Source: Spirochaetia bacterium
GTDB lineage: Bacteria > Spirochaetota > Spirochaetia > Sphaerochaetales > Sphaerochaetaceae
Assembly (NCBI GenBank): GCA_009929055.1
Contig: SABI01000143.1
Span: forward strand, 1 to 6,459
Length of the DNA: 6,459 bases
Direction: 5' to 3'
Below are positions 1 through 6,328 of this stretch, in pieces (position 1 is the stretch's first letter; every line of letters begins with the position of its first letter). The position numbers were made by a program, and so were the translations under genes. Under the pieces are notes generated by a model. That model made no database searches. It was not told the DNA's origin and saw only the letters and a list, made by a program, of their open reading frames with translations.

Positions 1-130
1 TATCCTCGATTGTAGGATTTGGAGAAGTACTCCAGCACAAACCTCTTGCAGTTATTGTAGCTCCACCATCATTAGAAATATTAGGCAATATATTGGAAAC
101 ATTATTTACAATAGAACTTACAACAGAAGA
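1..130 (-). other. Fragment of a Bacteroidota-type FN3-like surface repeat, in frame with the helicase
   Basis: Residues 616-658 of the helicase frame contain GGATITARGLCWSTS followed by PNPTIED. This matches, from memory of the family, the consensus of tandem fibronectin-III-like repeats in large secreted or cell-surface proteins of Bacteroidota and related phyla (GGA-V-TARGVCWST-NPT). The preceding stretch, VSSIVNN then NISNDGG, also fits the start of such a repeat in length and in its V-S-S-I and N-I positions, so the repeat seems to begin almost directly after helicase motif VI. No linker, signal peptide or stop codon separates the two. Such repeats belong outside the cell, which makes fusion to a cytoplasmic helicase implausible as a working protein. 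Recognition of the motif is firm; whether the join exists in the organism is not. Confidence 0.7.
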
Positions 131-1975
131 AGCATAAGAAATAAACAACTTTCTCTTTGCTCTTGTTATAGCTACATAAAAAAGACGCCGCTCCTCTTCA
201 ATTGCCTTTTCATCTTCAGTAATGGTTCTCTTATGTGGAATAATATGATCTTCTATTCCAGCAAGAAAAACAGTATTAAATTCTAGCCCCTTTGCTGAAT
301 GCATTGTCATGAGAGAAACCCTTTTCTCATCATCTTTTTTGTCAACATTATCCCTTAACTGAAGCATTAATCGCTGTAAATATTCAAATATATTGTTTTC
401 AATATTATTACTATCATGTTCCCACCGGGAGAAAAGGGTAATAAAGGTAGATATTGATTGATAACGCCACATAGCACCATTTTCATTTCCAGGATATTCC
501 CCTAATAGATACGACCTATATTCAATCGCCTCCATAAGGGAAGTGAGCACCTTATTTCGATTTCTTCCCCCTTTCATAAACATCTCTTTGTAATCACTTA
601 TAAGAGAATGAAAAGAAGAAAGAGCATCTCCTTGCTTAGTAGGGAAATCACCTCTATGCTCAATAACATAACGGATACACTCCATATAGGAGAGATGATA
701 CTTATCCTTTATTTTTCTTAAAAGAGTGAGAGTTGCTAAACCAATTCGTCTACGAGGAGTGTTTATAATCCTTAATAGGGCAATATCATCACTTTCATTA
801 ATGAATATCCTCATGTAAGCTATAACATCTTTCACCTCTTTTCTTTCGAAAAAACTCATTCCACCCGAAACACTTACAGGAATATTTTCAAGCATCAGGG
901 CATTTTCAAACTCAGGAATAAGATGATTCGTTCGAACCAAGATACCAAAATTATCATAACTAAGATTATGGGTAAAACTCTCTTTTCTCATATGGGTAAT
1001 GATATTCTTAGCCTCGAATGCACCATCTTCACTCTCAAGGATAACAATTGTATCCCCTTTACCACTATCGGTCCAAAGAGTTTTCTCTTTTCTTGTACTA
1101 TTGTTTTTTATTAATTGATTTGCTGCCGATAAAATAGTCCCACTCGACCTATAATTACGGTCGAGAAATATTTCAACTCGTTCAGGGAAGTCCTTTTCGA
1201 AATTAACAATATTTTCATAATTAGCTCCACGCCACGAATAAATGGATTGATCATCATCACCAACGACTGCAATATTGTGGTGCTCCTTCGCTAATAGATA
1301 GATTAACCTATATTGATCAAGAGACGTATCTTGAAACTCATCAACCATAATGTAATGAAAAGAGTTTCTTACCTCTTCAAGGATATGAGGGAACGAGTCA
1401 AAAAGAGTAAGGGTCTGAATGATAAGATCATCAAAATCGAGGGCATTATACAACTTCATATGCTCACTATAGAGAGAACATAGATGGGCTACCTCTTTAG
1501 TATACACGGGATGAGTTTTTACCCTATTCGTTTTTATTTCACTATAGGCCATCAGTAACTCTTTAATATCTACACTCATAATATCGATATCTTGTTCACG
1601 TAACACTTCTTTAAAAACTGAAATGCAATCTTGCTGATCATAAATGGTAAAATTATTATGAAAACCAAGATGATGAATATATTTTTTTAATATTCTAAGT
1701 CCAAAAGAGTGAAAGGTTGTAGTTTGAAGGTGAGGAAGAGCCCTTTTCGTAAGTTCTCTAATTCGAAAACCCATCTCTGAACCCGCTTTATTTGTAAAAG
1801 TAAGAGCTAAAATTTCCTCCTCTTTTACCCCCTGCTCCAAGAGGTAAGCGATTCGATGAGTAATCATTTTAGTCTTACCAGAACCAGCCCCAGCGATAAT
1901 AAGCAAAGGCCCCTTAGTTTGGAGCACAGACTTTCTTTGACCTTCATTTAAGGTGGAAAGAAGAGATGAATTCAT
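1..1975 (-). CDS. UvrD/PcrA/Rep-type SF1A DNA helicase, C-terminus replaced and cut by window edge
   Basis: ATP-dependent 3'-5' DNA helicase of superfamily 1A, a cytoplasmic enzyme that unwinds DNA in repair, replication restart or rolling-circle replication. The frame is open for 658 codons and leaves the window without a stop. Visible motifs: Q motif LNEGQRKSV (residues 9-17), Walker A AGAGSGKT (28-35), FTNKA and TTFHSFG (motifs Ia/Ib), Walker B VDEFQDTS (211-218), motif III GDDDQSIYSWRG (239-250), motif IV DRNYRSS, motif V MTMHSAKGLEF (around H559) and motif VI VAITRAK (601-607). The ATG at 1975 is chosen because GGAG lies 6 bases upstream; an in-frame ATG at 1990 has no such site. The gene starts 18 bases after the COG2426 gene and is probably cotranscribed with it. 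The odd part: after SYA (residue 615) the usual UvrD tail is absent and the sequence becomes a fibronectin-III-like repeat. UvrD, PcrA and Rep cannot be told apart here, so no symbol is given. The helicase core is certain; its 3' end is doubtful. Confidence 0.95.
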   Translation of the reverse strand, partial: MNSSLLSTLNEGQRKSVLQTKGPLLIIAGAGSGKTKMITHRIAYLLEQGVKEEEILALTFTNKAGSEMGFRIRELTKRALPHLQTTTFHSFGLRILKKYIHHLGFHNNFTIYDQQDCISVFKEVLREQDIDIMSVDIKELLMAYSEIKTNRVKTHPVYTKEVAHLCSLYSEHMKLYNALDFDDLIIQTLTLFDSFPHILEEVRNSFHYIMVDEFQDTSLDQYRLIYLLAKEHHNIAVVGDDDQSIYSWRGANYENIVNFEKDFPERVEIFLDRNYRSSGTILSAANQLIKNNSTRKEKTLWTDSGKGDTIVILESEDGAFEAKNIITHMRKESFTHNLSYDNFGILVRTNHLIPEFENALMLENIPVSVSGGMSFFERKEVKDVIAYMRIFINESDDIALLRIINTPRRRIGLATLTLLRKIKDKYHLSYMECIRYVIEHRGDFPTKQGDALSSFHSLISDYKEMFMKGGRNRNKVLTSLMEAIEYRSYLLGEYPGNENGAMWRYQSISTFITLFSRWEHDSNNIENNIFEYLQRLMLQLRDNVDKKDDEKRVSLMTMHSAKGLEFNTVFLAGIEDHIIPHKRTITEDEKAIEEERRLFYVAITRAKRKLFISYASSVVSSIVNNVSNILPNISNDGGATITARGLCWSTSPNPTIED

Positions 1976-1981
1976 ATAATT

Positions 1982-1985
1982 CTCC
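1982..1985 (-). promoter_or_regulatory. Ribosome binding site of the helicase
   Basis: GGAG on the minus strand ends 6 bases before the ATG at 1975, in the short gap after the COG2426 stop codon. It decides in favour of this start over the in-frame ATG at 1990, which would put the same GGAG inside the coding region. Confidence 0.7.
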
Positions 1986-1993
1986 AGCATGCT

Positions 1994-2479
1994 TTACATG
2001 TTTTTTATAAACAGCGAGTAAGAAGATTCTCCAACAAGGAGAATAGTCGTAACAATCATAGTAGAAATAAGGACACCAACAGAGACGGCAATAAAAGATT
2101 TTTTCATATCTAAGCCTAAAATCCACGACCCAAGGGTTCCTGTATACGCCCCTGTAATAGGGAAAGGGATAGCTACAAACAATGTAATTCCCAATAGGCC
2201 ATAAAGAGCTACTTTTTTAGATAATTTATGACGAGTCTTTAAAACAGTTTTGTCAAAAAGAGCTATATACCAAGCAAAATGTGAATAGAAAAAAGAATGG
2301 AAATAGGTGAGAAAAATAATAGCTAAAGGAAATACTAACAAATTAGCCCCTCCACCAACGATAGCTGCAATAGGGAGAGATATTCCATTAAAATAGGCAA
2401 AAGGGATAGCCCCCCTCAATTCACTAATGGGCAATATGCCAAAGAACACGGTTACCAATAACGTATAAAAAGTACCCAT
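1994..2479 (-). CDS. COG2426 / Sm_multidrug_ex family small membrane protein
   Basis: An integral membrane protein of 161 residues, typical for the family annotated as 'small multi-drug export protein' (Pfam Sm_multidrug_ex, COG2426). The name is historical, and transport activity is poorly documented. Family hallmarks are visible: PISELRGAIP at residues 17-26 after a first hydrophobic segment, and AIPFPITGAYTGT at 103-115. About four hydrophobic stretches can be seen (roughly 3-16, 33-58, 92-117 and 126-153), with a basic loop around 77-89 (TVLKTRHKLSKK). The ATG at 2479 is chosen over the GTG at 2485 because AGGGG sits 5 bases before it; the GTG would lie on top of that site. It begins 2 bases after the DUF362 stop, so translational coupling is likely. 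The substrate is unknown. Proximity to a redox-type ferredoxin protein may be functional or simply operon packing. Confidence 0.88.
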   Translation of the reverse strand: MGTFYTLLVTVFFGILPISELRGAIPFAYFNGISLPIAAIVGGGANLLVFPLAIIFLTYFHSFFYSHFAWYIALFDKTVLKTRHKLSKKVALYGLLGITLFVAIPFPITGAYTGTLGSWILGLDMKKSFIAVSVGVLISTMIVTTILLVGESSYSLFIKNM

Positions 2480-2481
2480 AA

Positions 2482-3618
2482 TCACCCCTCTCTTTTTTCT
2501 ATACTAATAGCATCTGCAGGACACACTTCATGACAACAATAACAACGGATACATTTTGAATAATTTGCATTAATTTTCTTGTTTTCATTAAAACTAAGTG
2601 CCTTACCAGGACAAATGGTAATACATTTTCCACAAGAAATACATAAATTATCATCAAAAAGAGGTTTTGGTTCTCTCTGTTGGTGCTTGAATTTAATATG
2701 TTTAGTAAATAATGGACCTAAGAGAGAACTAAAAAGACGTGTTTTTTTATCAACACTTACTTTCTTGTAATCACTTAAAACAAGATCTTTAGAATCTAAT
2801 AGGGGATAAGTAATATCCTCAACTTTATTCCAATGGGTGAGAGACCTCTTTAGGAGCTCTTTTAACAAAGGAATCTCCTCTATTTTATAATCCATAACAA
2901 TCGCCATAGAAGCATCGATAGCAGTAGCATCAGCTGAACCAAAGAGCAACCCTGTGTGACGAGGAGACCCTCCAGCTGGACCTGGGCCCTCCATACTCAC
3001 CACAGCATCTAAGATACTAAAGTCTGGTGTAGCAATTTGATATAACCCAGCTATCATACGGGAAAAAGACTCACGAGTGGGATAGAGCATATGGGAGTGA
3101 CTTTTGTGTAAACCAGGAACTAAGCCAAATAAATTCTTTACACACCCTGTAATATACATAAGTTGATGTGTTTTCATTTTTGCAACGCTAAAAACATAAT
3201 CGACCTCATTTAAGATAGTAGGGAGAGGAAGCTTCTTGCCGTAGGTAAAAGGAATCCTTTTAGATTGTGTATGCTTACTGAATTGGACCCAAGTAGCCCC
3301 TGTTTCTTTACATACAGCATAGATACCAGAATGTTTTGGGGTAAAATGCTGACCACTTATACCAGGAGAGTCTCCCACATAAATATGTTTCGCCCCCATT
3401 TCATATAATAGGATGATAAGATTCTTCATCACTTCAGGTCGAGTAGTAATAGCTTTTTCAGGTAGAGCATCACTCAAGATATTTGGTTTAAGAAGAATTG
3501 TCTTACCAGATACCTCTGGCATAGAACCATGTGTAACCACCTCTGTAAGAGCTTGATAGACATCTTCGTCGCTATACGTATTACACCGAGTAATCGCTAC
3601 ATTGGCCCCATGTTTCAT
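2482..3618 (-). CDS. DUF362 protein with C-terminal 2[4Fe-4S] ferredoxin domain
   Basis: A protein of 378 residues with an N-terminal DUF362 domain (COG2006) of about 300 residues and a bacterial-type ferredoxin domain at the end. The DUF362 part shows ILLKPNIL near residue 42, GDSPG, the stretch AKMKTHQLMYITGCVKN, EGPGPAGG, and D-A-T-A-ID near the end of the domain. The ferredoxin part has two cysteine clusters: C326, C329, C332, C336-P (CISCGKCITICP) and C356, C359, C362, C366-P (CIRCYCCHEVCP), the pattern for two [4Fe-4S] clusters, with an extra cysteine at 361. No signal peptide or membrane segment is seen, so it is probably cytoplasmic. The reaction is not known; electron transfer to or from the DUF362 domain is inference. 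The ATG at 3618 is preferred over the GTG at 3639 because AAGGAG lies 6 bases before it. It is the first gene of a three-gene unit leading into the COG2426 and helicase genes. Confidence 0.92.
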   Translation of the reverse strand: MKHGANVAITRCNTYSDEDVYQALTEVVTHGSMPEVSGKTILLKPNILSDALPEKAITTRPEVMKNLIILLYEMGAKHIYVGDSPGISGQHFTPKHSGIYAVCKETGATWVQFSKHTQSKRIPFTYGKKLPLPTILNEVDYVFSVAKMKTHQLMYITGCVKNLFGLVPGLHKSHSHMLYPTRESFSRMIAGLYQIATPDFSILDAVVSMEGPGPAGGSPRHTGLLFGSADATAIDASMAIVMDYKIEEIPLLKELLKRSLTHWNKVEDITYPLLDSKDLVLSDYKKVSVDKKTRLFSSLLGPLFTKHIKFKHQQREPKPLFDDNLCISCGKCITICPGKALSFNENKKINANYSKCIRCYCCHEVCPADAISIEKREG

Positions 3619-3624
3619 CCCAAT

Positions 3625-3630
3625 CTCCTT
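3625..3630 (-). promoter_or_regulatory. Ribosome binding site of the DUF362 gene
   Basis: AAGGAG on the minus strand, 6 bases before the ATG at 3618. It is the best Shine-Dalgarno match in the window and sets the DUF362 start 7 codons inside the longest open frame, which opens with GTG at 3639. Confidence 0.8.
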
Positions 3631-3689
3631 ATTAAACACACATATAAAAGACCTAAATTATGGTGAGTATCAGGTAAAATAATCTTTCT

Positions 3690-3705
3690 ATAAGAGAACT
3701 CTTAT
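3690..3705. repeat. Perfect short palindrome, possible operator
   Basis: ATAAGAG and CTCTTAT are exact reverse complements separated by AA. The site lies between the candidate promoter (3732-3760) and the DUF362 start, roughly 20-35 bases downstream of the expected transcript start. That position would suit a repressor operator or a small hairpin in the 5' leader. The two-base spacer is too short for a stable RNA loop without opening a pair, so a dimeric protein site is slightly more natural. No known regulator motif was recognised. Confidence 0.35.
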
Positions 3706-3731
3706 CCCAAACTATTAGTTAAGGGTTCTAT

Positions 3732-3760
3732 ACTGTAACGACCTTTTTATTTCTTTTCAA
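3732..3760 (-). promoter_or_regulatory. Possible sigma-70-like promoter for the DUF362 operon
   Basis: On the minus strand TTGAAA (3755-3760, five of six to TTGACA) is followed after exactly 17 bases by TACAGT (3732-3737, four of six to TATAAT, keeping TA and the final T). Transcription would start near 3725, leaving a leader of about 100 bases before the ATG at 3618. In AT-rich DNA such matches are common by chance, so this is a candidate only. Confidence 0.3.
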
Positions 3761-3809
3761 GTTTTGCAGTAACCTCTACATTTTTTACACTATTGCTTCT
3801 AAAGGTGCA

Positions 3810-3926
3810 CTAAAGAATAAATCCTCCTATTCTAGTTGCCTCAATACCTCTATAGAGAGACCAATACACAACATTAAAGAGGAGAGATTTACCTTCTTTT
3901 TTTGACACATTAGATATTTTACCCAT
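3810..3926 (-). CDS. Doubtful small ORF, 38 aa, unknown
   Basis: ATG at 3926 to TAG at 3810 encodes a 38-residue peptide that begins MGKISNVSKKEGKSLLF and is basic at its N-terminal end. It lies 24 bases past the hemolysin III stop. A weak AGGG 7 bases before the ATG is the only ribosome binding site seen. No family was recognised. After the TAG the same frame stays open for 20 further codons (to a TAA at 3747-3749) and ends in VTAKLEKK, which looks protein-like. The whole could therefore be a decayed gene with a nonsense mutation, a very small real gene, or chance. Confidence 0.2.
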   Translation of the reverse strand: MGKISNVSKKEGKSLLFNVVYWSLYRGIEATRIGGFIL

Positions 3927-3950
3927 ATGGTGGCCCTATGTACACACATT

Positions 3951-4622
3951 TTAAAGAAAATAGATAATAAAACCGGTACTAAAGGTTCCACTTGCTAAAA
4001 GACAAAAAATGTGCCAAATAAAGTGGGCATGAGGAACTTTCTTCATAGCATAAAAAAGAACCCCTATAGTATAGAGAAGCCCTGCCCCAATAATAAAATA
4101 GAGTAAATTACCAGGTAAAGCGGGTATTACTTGATTCCACACAAATACAATAGACCATCCCATCAACAGATACATGAGAACATGAAGGATTTTATATTTA
4201 CCCCAGTTGAGAATGTTTATCACAATTCCAGCTACAAGAACTATATAAAGGAATATAAGAATATAGTGAGTTGCCCTCGTATTAATAAATAGCATAATAG
4301 GGGTATAGGTCCCAACAATAAGAAAGTAGATTGTTGAGTGATCAAGAATTCTAAACAGCCTCTTAGCATCCCCTTCCTTAAAAGAGTGATAAAGAGTTGA
4401 AGAGGTAAATAAAATAGATTGACTTAAAGAAAACACCACCATTCCTACAAAGGTAGATAGGGTAGGGAAATTGTTTTTCTGTATGATTACAAATATGAAA
4501 AAAGCATACGACAATAATGATGCAATACCATGAGAAATGGCATTCTCTTTTTCACTAATAGGATCTTTGTAAACTGGAAGACTAATATGGCGCTCTAGCC
4601 AAGACATTTGTTGAGTATTCAT
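3951..4622 (-). CDS. Hemolysin III / YqfA family (PAQR-like) membrane protein
   Basis: An inner-membrane protein of 223 residues, close to the family's usual 210-220, with about seven hydrophobic segments. Family signatures are present: SEKENAISHG with H31, TLYHSF with H79, RILDHSTIYFLIVGTYTP with D94 and H95, and HAHFIWHIF with H200 and H204 near the C-terminus. In related PAQR-type proteins the conserved His and Asp residues form a metal (zinc) site. The original 'hemolysin' label is not a reliable function; a hydrolase or membrane-homeostasis role is inferred from the superfamily. The ATG at 4622 is chosen: the frame can be extended to a TTG at 4682, but that region is the terminator of the upstream operon. 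No Shine-Dalgarno site precedes 4622, nor the internal ATG at 4605, so the exact start is uncertain. It appears to be transcribed alone. Confidence 0.88.
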   Translation of the reverse strand: MNTQQMSWLERHISLPVYKDPISEKENAISHGIASLLSYAFFIFVIIQKNNFPTLSTFVGMVVFSLSQSILFTSSTLYHSFKEGDAKRLFRILDHSTIYFLIVGTYTPIMLFINTRATHYILIFLYIVLVAGIVINILNWGKYKILHVLMYLLMGWSIVFVWNQVIPALPGNLLYFIIGAGLLYTIGVLFYAMKKVPHAHFIWHIFCLLASGTFSTGFIIYFL

Positions 4623-4646
4623 ATGGGCACAATACAAGAGTAACTG

Positions 4647-4680
4647 AATAAAAGGCAATAGTATAAATCTACTATTGCCC
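4647..4680 (-). terminator. Intrinsic terminator of the amino-acid ABC operon
   Basis: On the minus strand GGCAATAGTA and TACTATTGCC form a perfect 10-bp stem around the 6-base loop GATTTA, followed at once by TTTTATT. The structure starts about 30 bases after the ATPase stop codon. It also lies across codons 2-12 of the long TTG-started version of the next gene, which argues against that start. Confidence 0.85.
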
Positions 4681-4708
4681 AATATAGCTATTAACTAATA
4701 AAGATTAA

Positions 4709-5449
4709 CTAGAGAATATTATCTAAAAACCTTTTAGTTCGCTCTTCTTTTGGGTGATGGAAAAGATTTTCTGGAGTATCAACTTCAATAATTTCCCCTT
4801 CATCCATAAAAATCACCCTATCTGCTGCAGCAGAAGCAAATCCCATTTCATGACTTACTATCAACATAGTCATCCCACTAGAGGCAAGGTTAAGCATAAC
4901 ATCAAGTACTTCTTTAATCATTTCAGGGTCTAGCGCACTAGTGGGTTCATCAAACAACATTACTTTTGGATTCATTGCTAAAGCTCTAGCAATAGCAACT
5001 CGCTGTTGCTGTCCACCAGAAAGTTGAGATGGAAAACTCATCTCTTTATCTGACAATCCCACCCTTTTCAAGAGATCCCTTGCTAATTTTTCAGCATCAG
5101 GTTTCTCCATCTTTTTCACCTTTAATGGAGCTAACATAATATTATCGATTACCGAAAGATGGGCAAAAAGATTAAAAGATTGGAACACCATTCCTACTTC
5201 CTCTCTCACCTTTCTAATATCGTGGGTTGCTGTTACTTCAACATCATCTACAAATATTTTACCACTTGTAGGAATTTCTAGTTTATTAATGCTTCTTAGG
5301 AGAGTGCTCTTACCAGAACCTGAAGGGCCAATAATAAGGACAACTTCCCCTTGTTTGACACTTAGTGAAGCATCCTTTACAGCGTTAACAATCGTATTGT
5401 TATGTAATCGATACTCTTTATATAAATTTTCAATTCGTATTCTATCCAT
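4709..5449 (-). CDS. Polar amino-acid ABC transporter ATP-binding protein (GlnQ/HisP type)
   Basis: The cytoplasmic ATPase subunit of an amino-acid importer; it hydrolyses ATP to drive the permease cycle. At 246 residues it has the normal length. All motifs are intact: Walker A GPSGSGKST (41-49), Q-loop VFQSFNLF with Q90, signature LSGGQQQR (143-150), Walker B VMLFDEP (163-169) with catalytic E168, D-loop SALD (171-174), and H-loop H200 in IVSHEMGF. The phrases VFQSFNLF, ARALAMNPKVMLFDEPTSAL and HHPKEERTKRFL are typical of the PAAT (polar amino acid) subfamily. The start MDRIRIEN at 5449 fits the family and has AGAGG about 10 bases upstream; an upstream extension to 5482 adds an untypical cysteine-rich leader. 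The gene overlaps the permease end by 8 bases, indicating coupled translation. The exact amino acid cannot be told from this subunit. Confidence 0.95.
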   Translation of the reverse strand: MDRIRIENLYKEYRLHNNTIVNAVKDASLSVKQGEVVLIIGPSGSGKSTLLRSINKLEIPTSGKIFVDDVEVTATHDIRKVREEVGMVFQSFNLFAHLSVIDNIMLAPLKVKKMEKPDAEKLARDLLKRVGLSDKEMSFPSQLSGGQQQRVAIARALAMNPKVMLFDEPTSALDPEMIKEVLDVMLNLASSGMTMLIVSHEMGFASAAADRVIFMDEGEIIEVDTPENLFHHPKEERTKRFLDNIL

Positions 5450-6314
5450 TTTTATGCAACCTCTCTTCGAGCATCCCAACAAGGCGACTTAACAAAAGGG
5501 TTATGACTAAATAGACTAAGGCGACAATAAACATAGTCTCTAATGATAAGAACGTTCTAGAAATATATTCTCTCCCTTTTCTTAGGATGTCACTCAAAGC
5601 AATTGTAGAAACAAGGGAAGAATCTTTTAACATAGAGATAAATTCATTCCCTATAGCAGGTAAAATAACTTTTATGGTCTGAGGGATAATTACATAGCGA
5701 AAGGCTTGACCTCTCGATAACCCTAAAGCAATAGCTGCTTCCATTTGACCACGTGGGATTGCTTGAATCCCTGCCCTTACAATTTCACCCATGTAAGCCC
5801 CAAAGCAGATAGAAAGGGCAATTGTAGCTGCAAAAATACCTTCAATTTGGAACACTCGCCCCATAGCGTAATAAATAAATATAAGTTGAACTAATAGAGG
5901 GATACCACGAATAAATTCTACATATACCCCAGCGATCATATTAATAAAACGATTCTTGCTCACCGAGCCTAATCCTACAAAAAGACCAATAAAAATCGCC
6001 CCTAATATAGCAAAGACAGTAACCTGAAACGTAGTAGGAAGCCCTTTTATGACCACCAAAAATATCTGCCGATAAGGATCAGGTACAAATATTACTAGAG
6101 AAGAGAGGGTGATAATAGCAAATGCAAAGGTAAAACGCCAAGCATTAAAAATTGAATTATTATTCTTATTAGGGATAAGAACCCCATCGGTCATCTCAAG
6201 CCTAGGGGTAATAAGACGATTGTTCAACTCATTGTCAGGATGAGGACTTACTACTTTCTTTTTCATTTTGATAAAAGAATCGGCAACTTTTTTTTCTTTT
6301 TTTTGTGTATCCAT
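5442..6314 (-). CDS. Polar amino-acid ABC transporter permease (HisM/GlnP family)
   Basis: The inner-membrane permease of the importer, 290 residues. GLPTTFQVTVFAI (91-103) is the usual opening of the transport domain, followed by EFIRGIPLLVQL (133-144) and the EAA loop EAAIALGLSRGQAFRYVIIP (192-211) that docks onto the ATPase. Hydrophobic segments lie near 60-77, 93-116, 126-149, 159-178, 215-229 and 259-279. No second permease gene is present, so a homodimer is inferred. The first 58 residues are an unusual hydrophilic, lysine- and asparagine-rich stretch before the first membrane segment, longer than is common. The ATG at 6314 has GAGG 4 bases upstream, while internal ATGs at codons 17 and 41 have none, so the long form is preferred. 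It follows the binding-protein gene by 67 bases that contain a hairpin. Confidence 0.94.
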   Translation of the reverse strand: MDTQKKEKKVADSFIKMKKKVVSPHPDNELNNRLITPRLEMTDGVLIPNKNNNSIFNAWRFTFAFAIITLSSLVIFVPDPYRQIFLVVIKGLPTTFQVTVFAILGAIFIGLFVGLGSVSKNRFINMIAGVYVEFIRGIPLLVQLIFIYYAMGRVFQIEGIFAATIALSICFGAYMGEIVRAGIQAIPRGQMEAAIALGLSRGQAFRYVIIPQTIKVILPAIGNEFISMLKDSSLVSTIALSDILRKGREYISRTFLSLETMFIVALVYLVITLLLSRLVGMLEERLHKNG

Positions 6315-6328
6315 AAGACCTCATAAAG

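Larger units (their letters stand above)
3619..3950. other. Intergenic region between hemolysin III and DUF362 genes
   Basis: About 330 bases without a recognisable gene. Reading on the minus strand from the hemolysin III stop it holds a doubtful 38-codon ORF (3810-3926) with a 20-codon in-frame continuation, a possible sigma-70-like promoter (3732-3760), a perfect 7+7 palindrome (3690-3705) and the Shine-Dalgarno site of DUF362. No convincing intrinsic terminator for the hemolysin III gene is seen, although short symmetric words such as CCATATGG occur just past its stop. The plus strand shows no credible ORF, and no tRNA or known RNA fold was recognised. Confidence 0.6.

Noticed and set aside
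923..1114. Plus-strand ORF of 63 codons
   Set aside because: It lies entirely opposite the intact helicase frame, has no ribosome binding site of note and no recognisable family; an antisense shadow.
1944..2126. Minus-strand ORF of 60 codons spanning the COG2426 end and helicase start
   Set aside because: It overlaps two well-supported genes in another frame and has a cysteine/tyrosine-rich, non-protein-like composition.
2579..2770. Plus-strand ORF of 63 codons
   Set aside because: Antisense to the ferredoxin part of the DUF362 gene, whose cysteine motifs prove the coding strand.
3848..3857. CTCTATAGAG palindrome
   Set aside because: Ten bases of self-complementary AT-rich sequence is expected by chance and lies inside the doubtful small ORF, not near a start.
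4623..4682. TTG-initiated 20-codon N-terminal extension of the hemolysin III protein
   Set aside because: The segment forms the terminator hairpin of the upstream operon, has no Shine-Dalgarno site and adds residues not typical of the family.
5450..5482. Upstream start for the ATPase adding MLGCSKRGCIK
   Set aside because: It overlaps the permease coding end and resembles no family N-terminus; the start at 5449 begins with the standard sequence of the family.
5289..5492. Plus-strand ORF of 67 codons
   Set aside because: Antisense to the ABC ATPase N-terminal region including Walker A; no family features.
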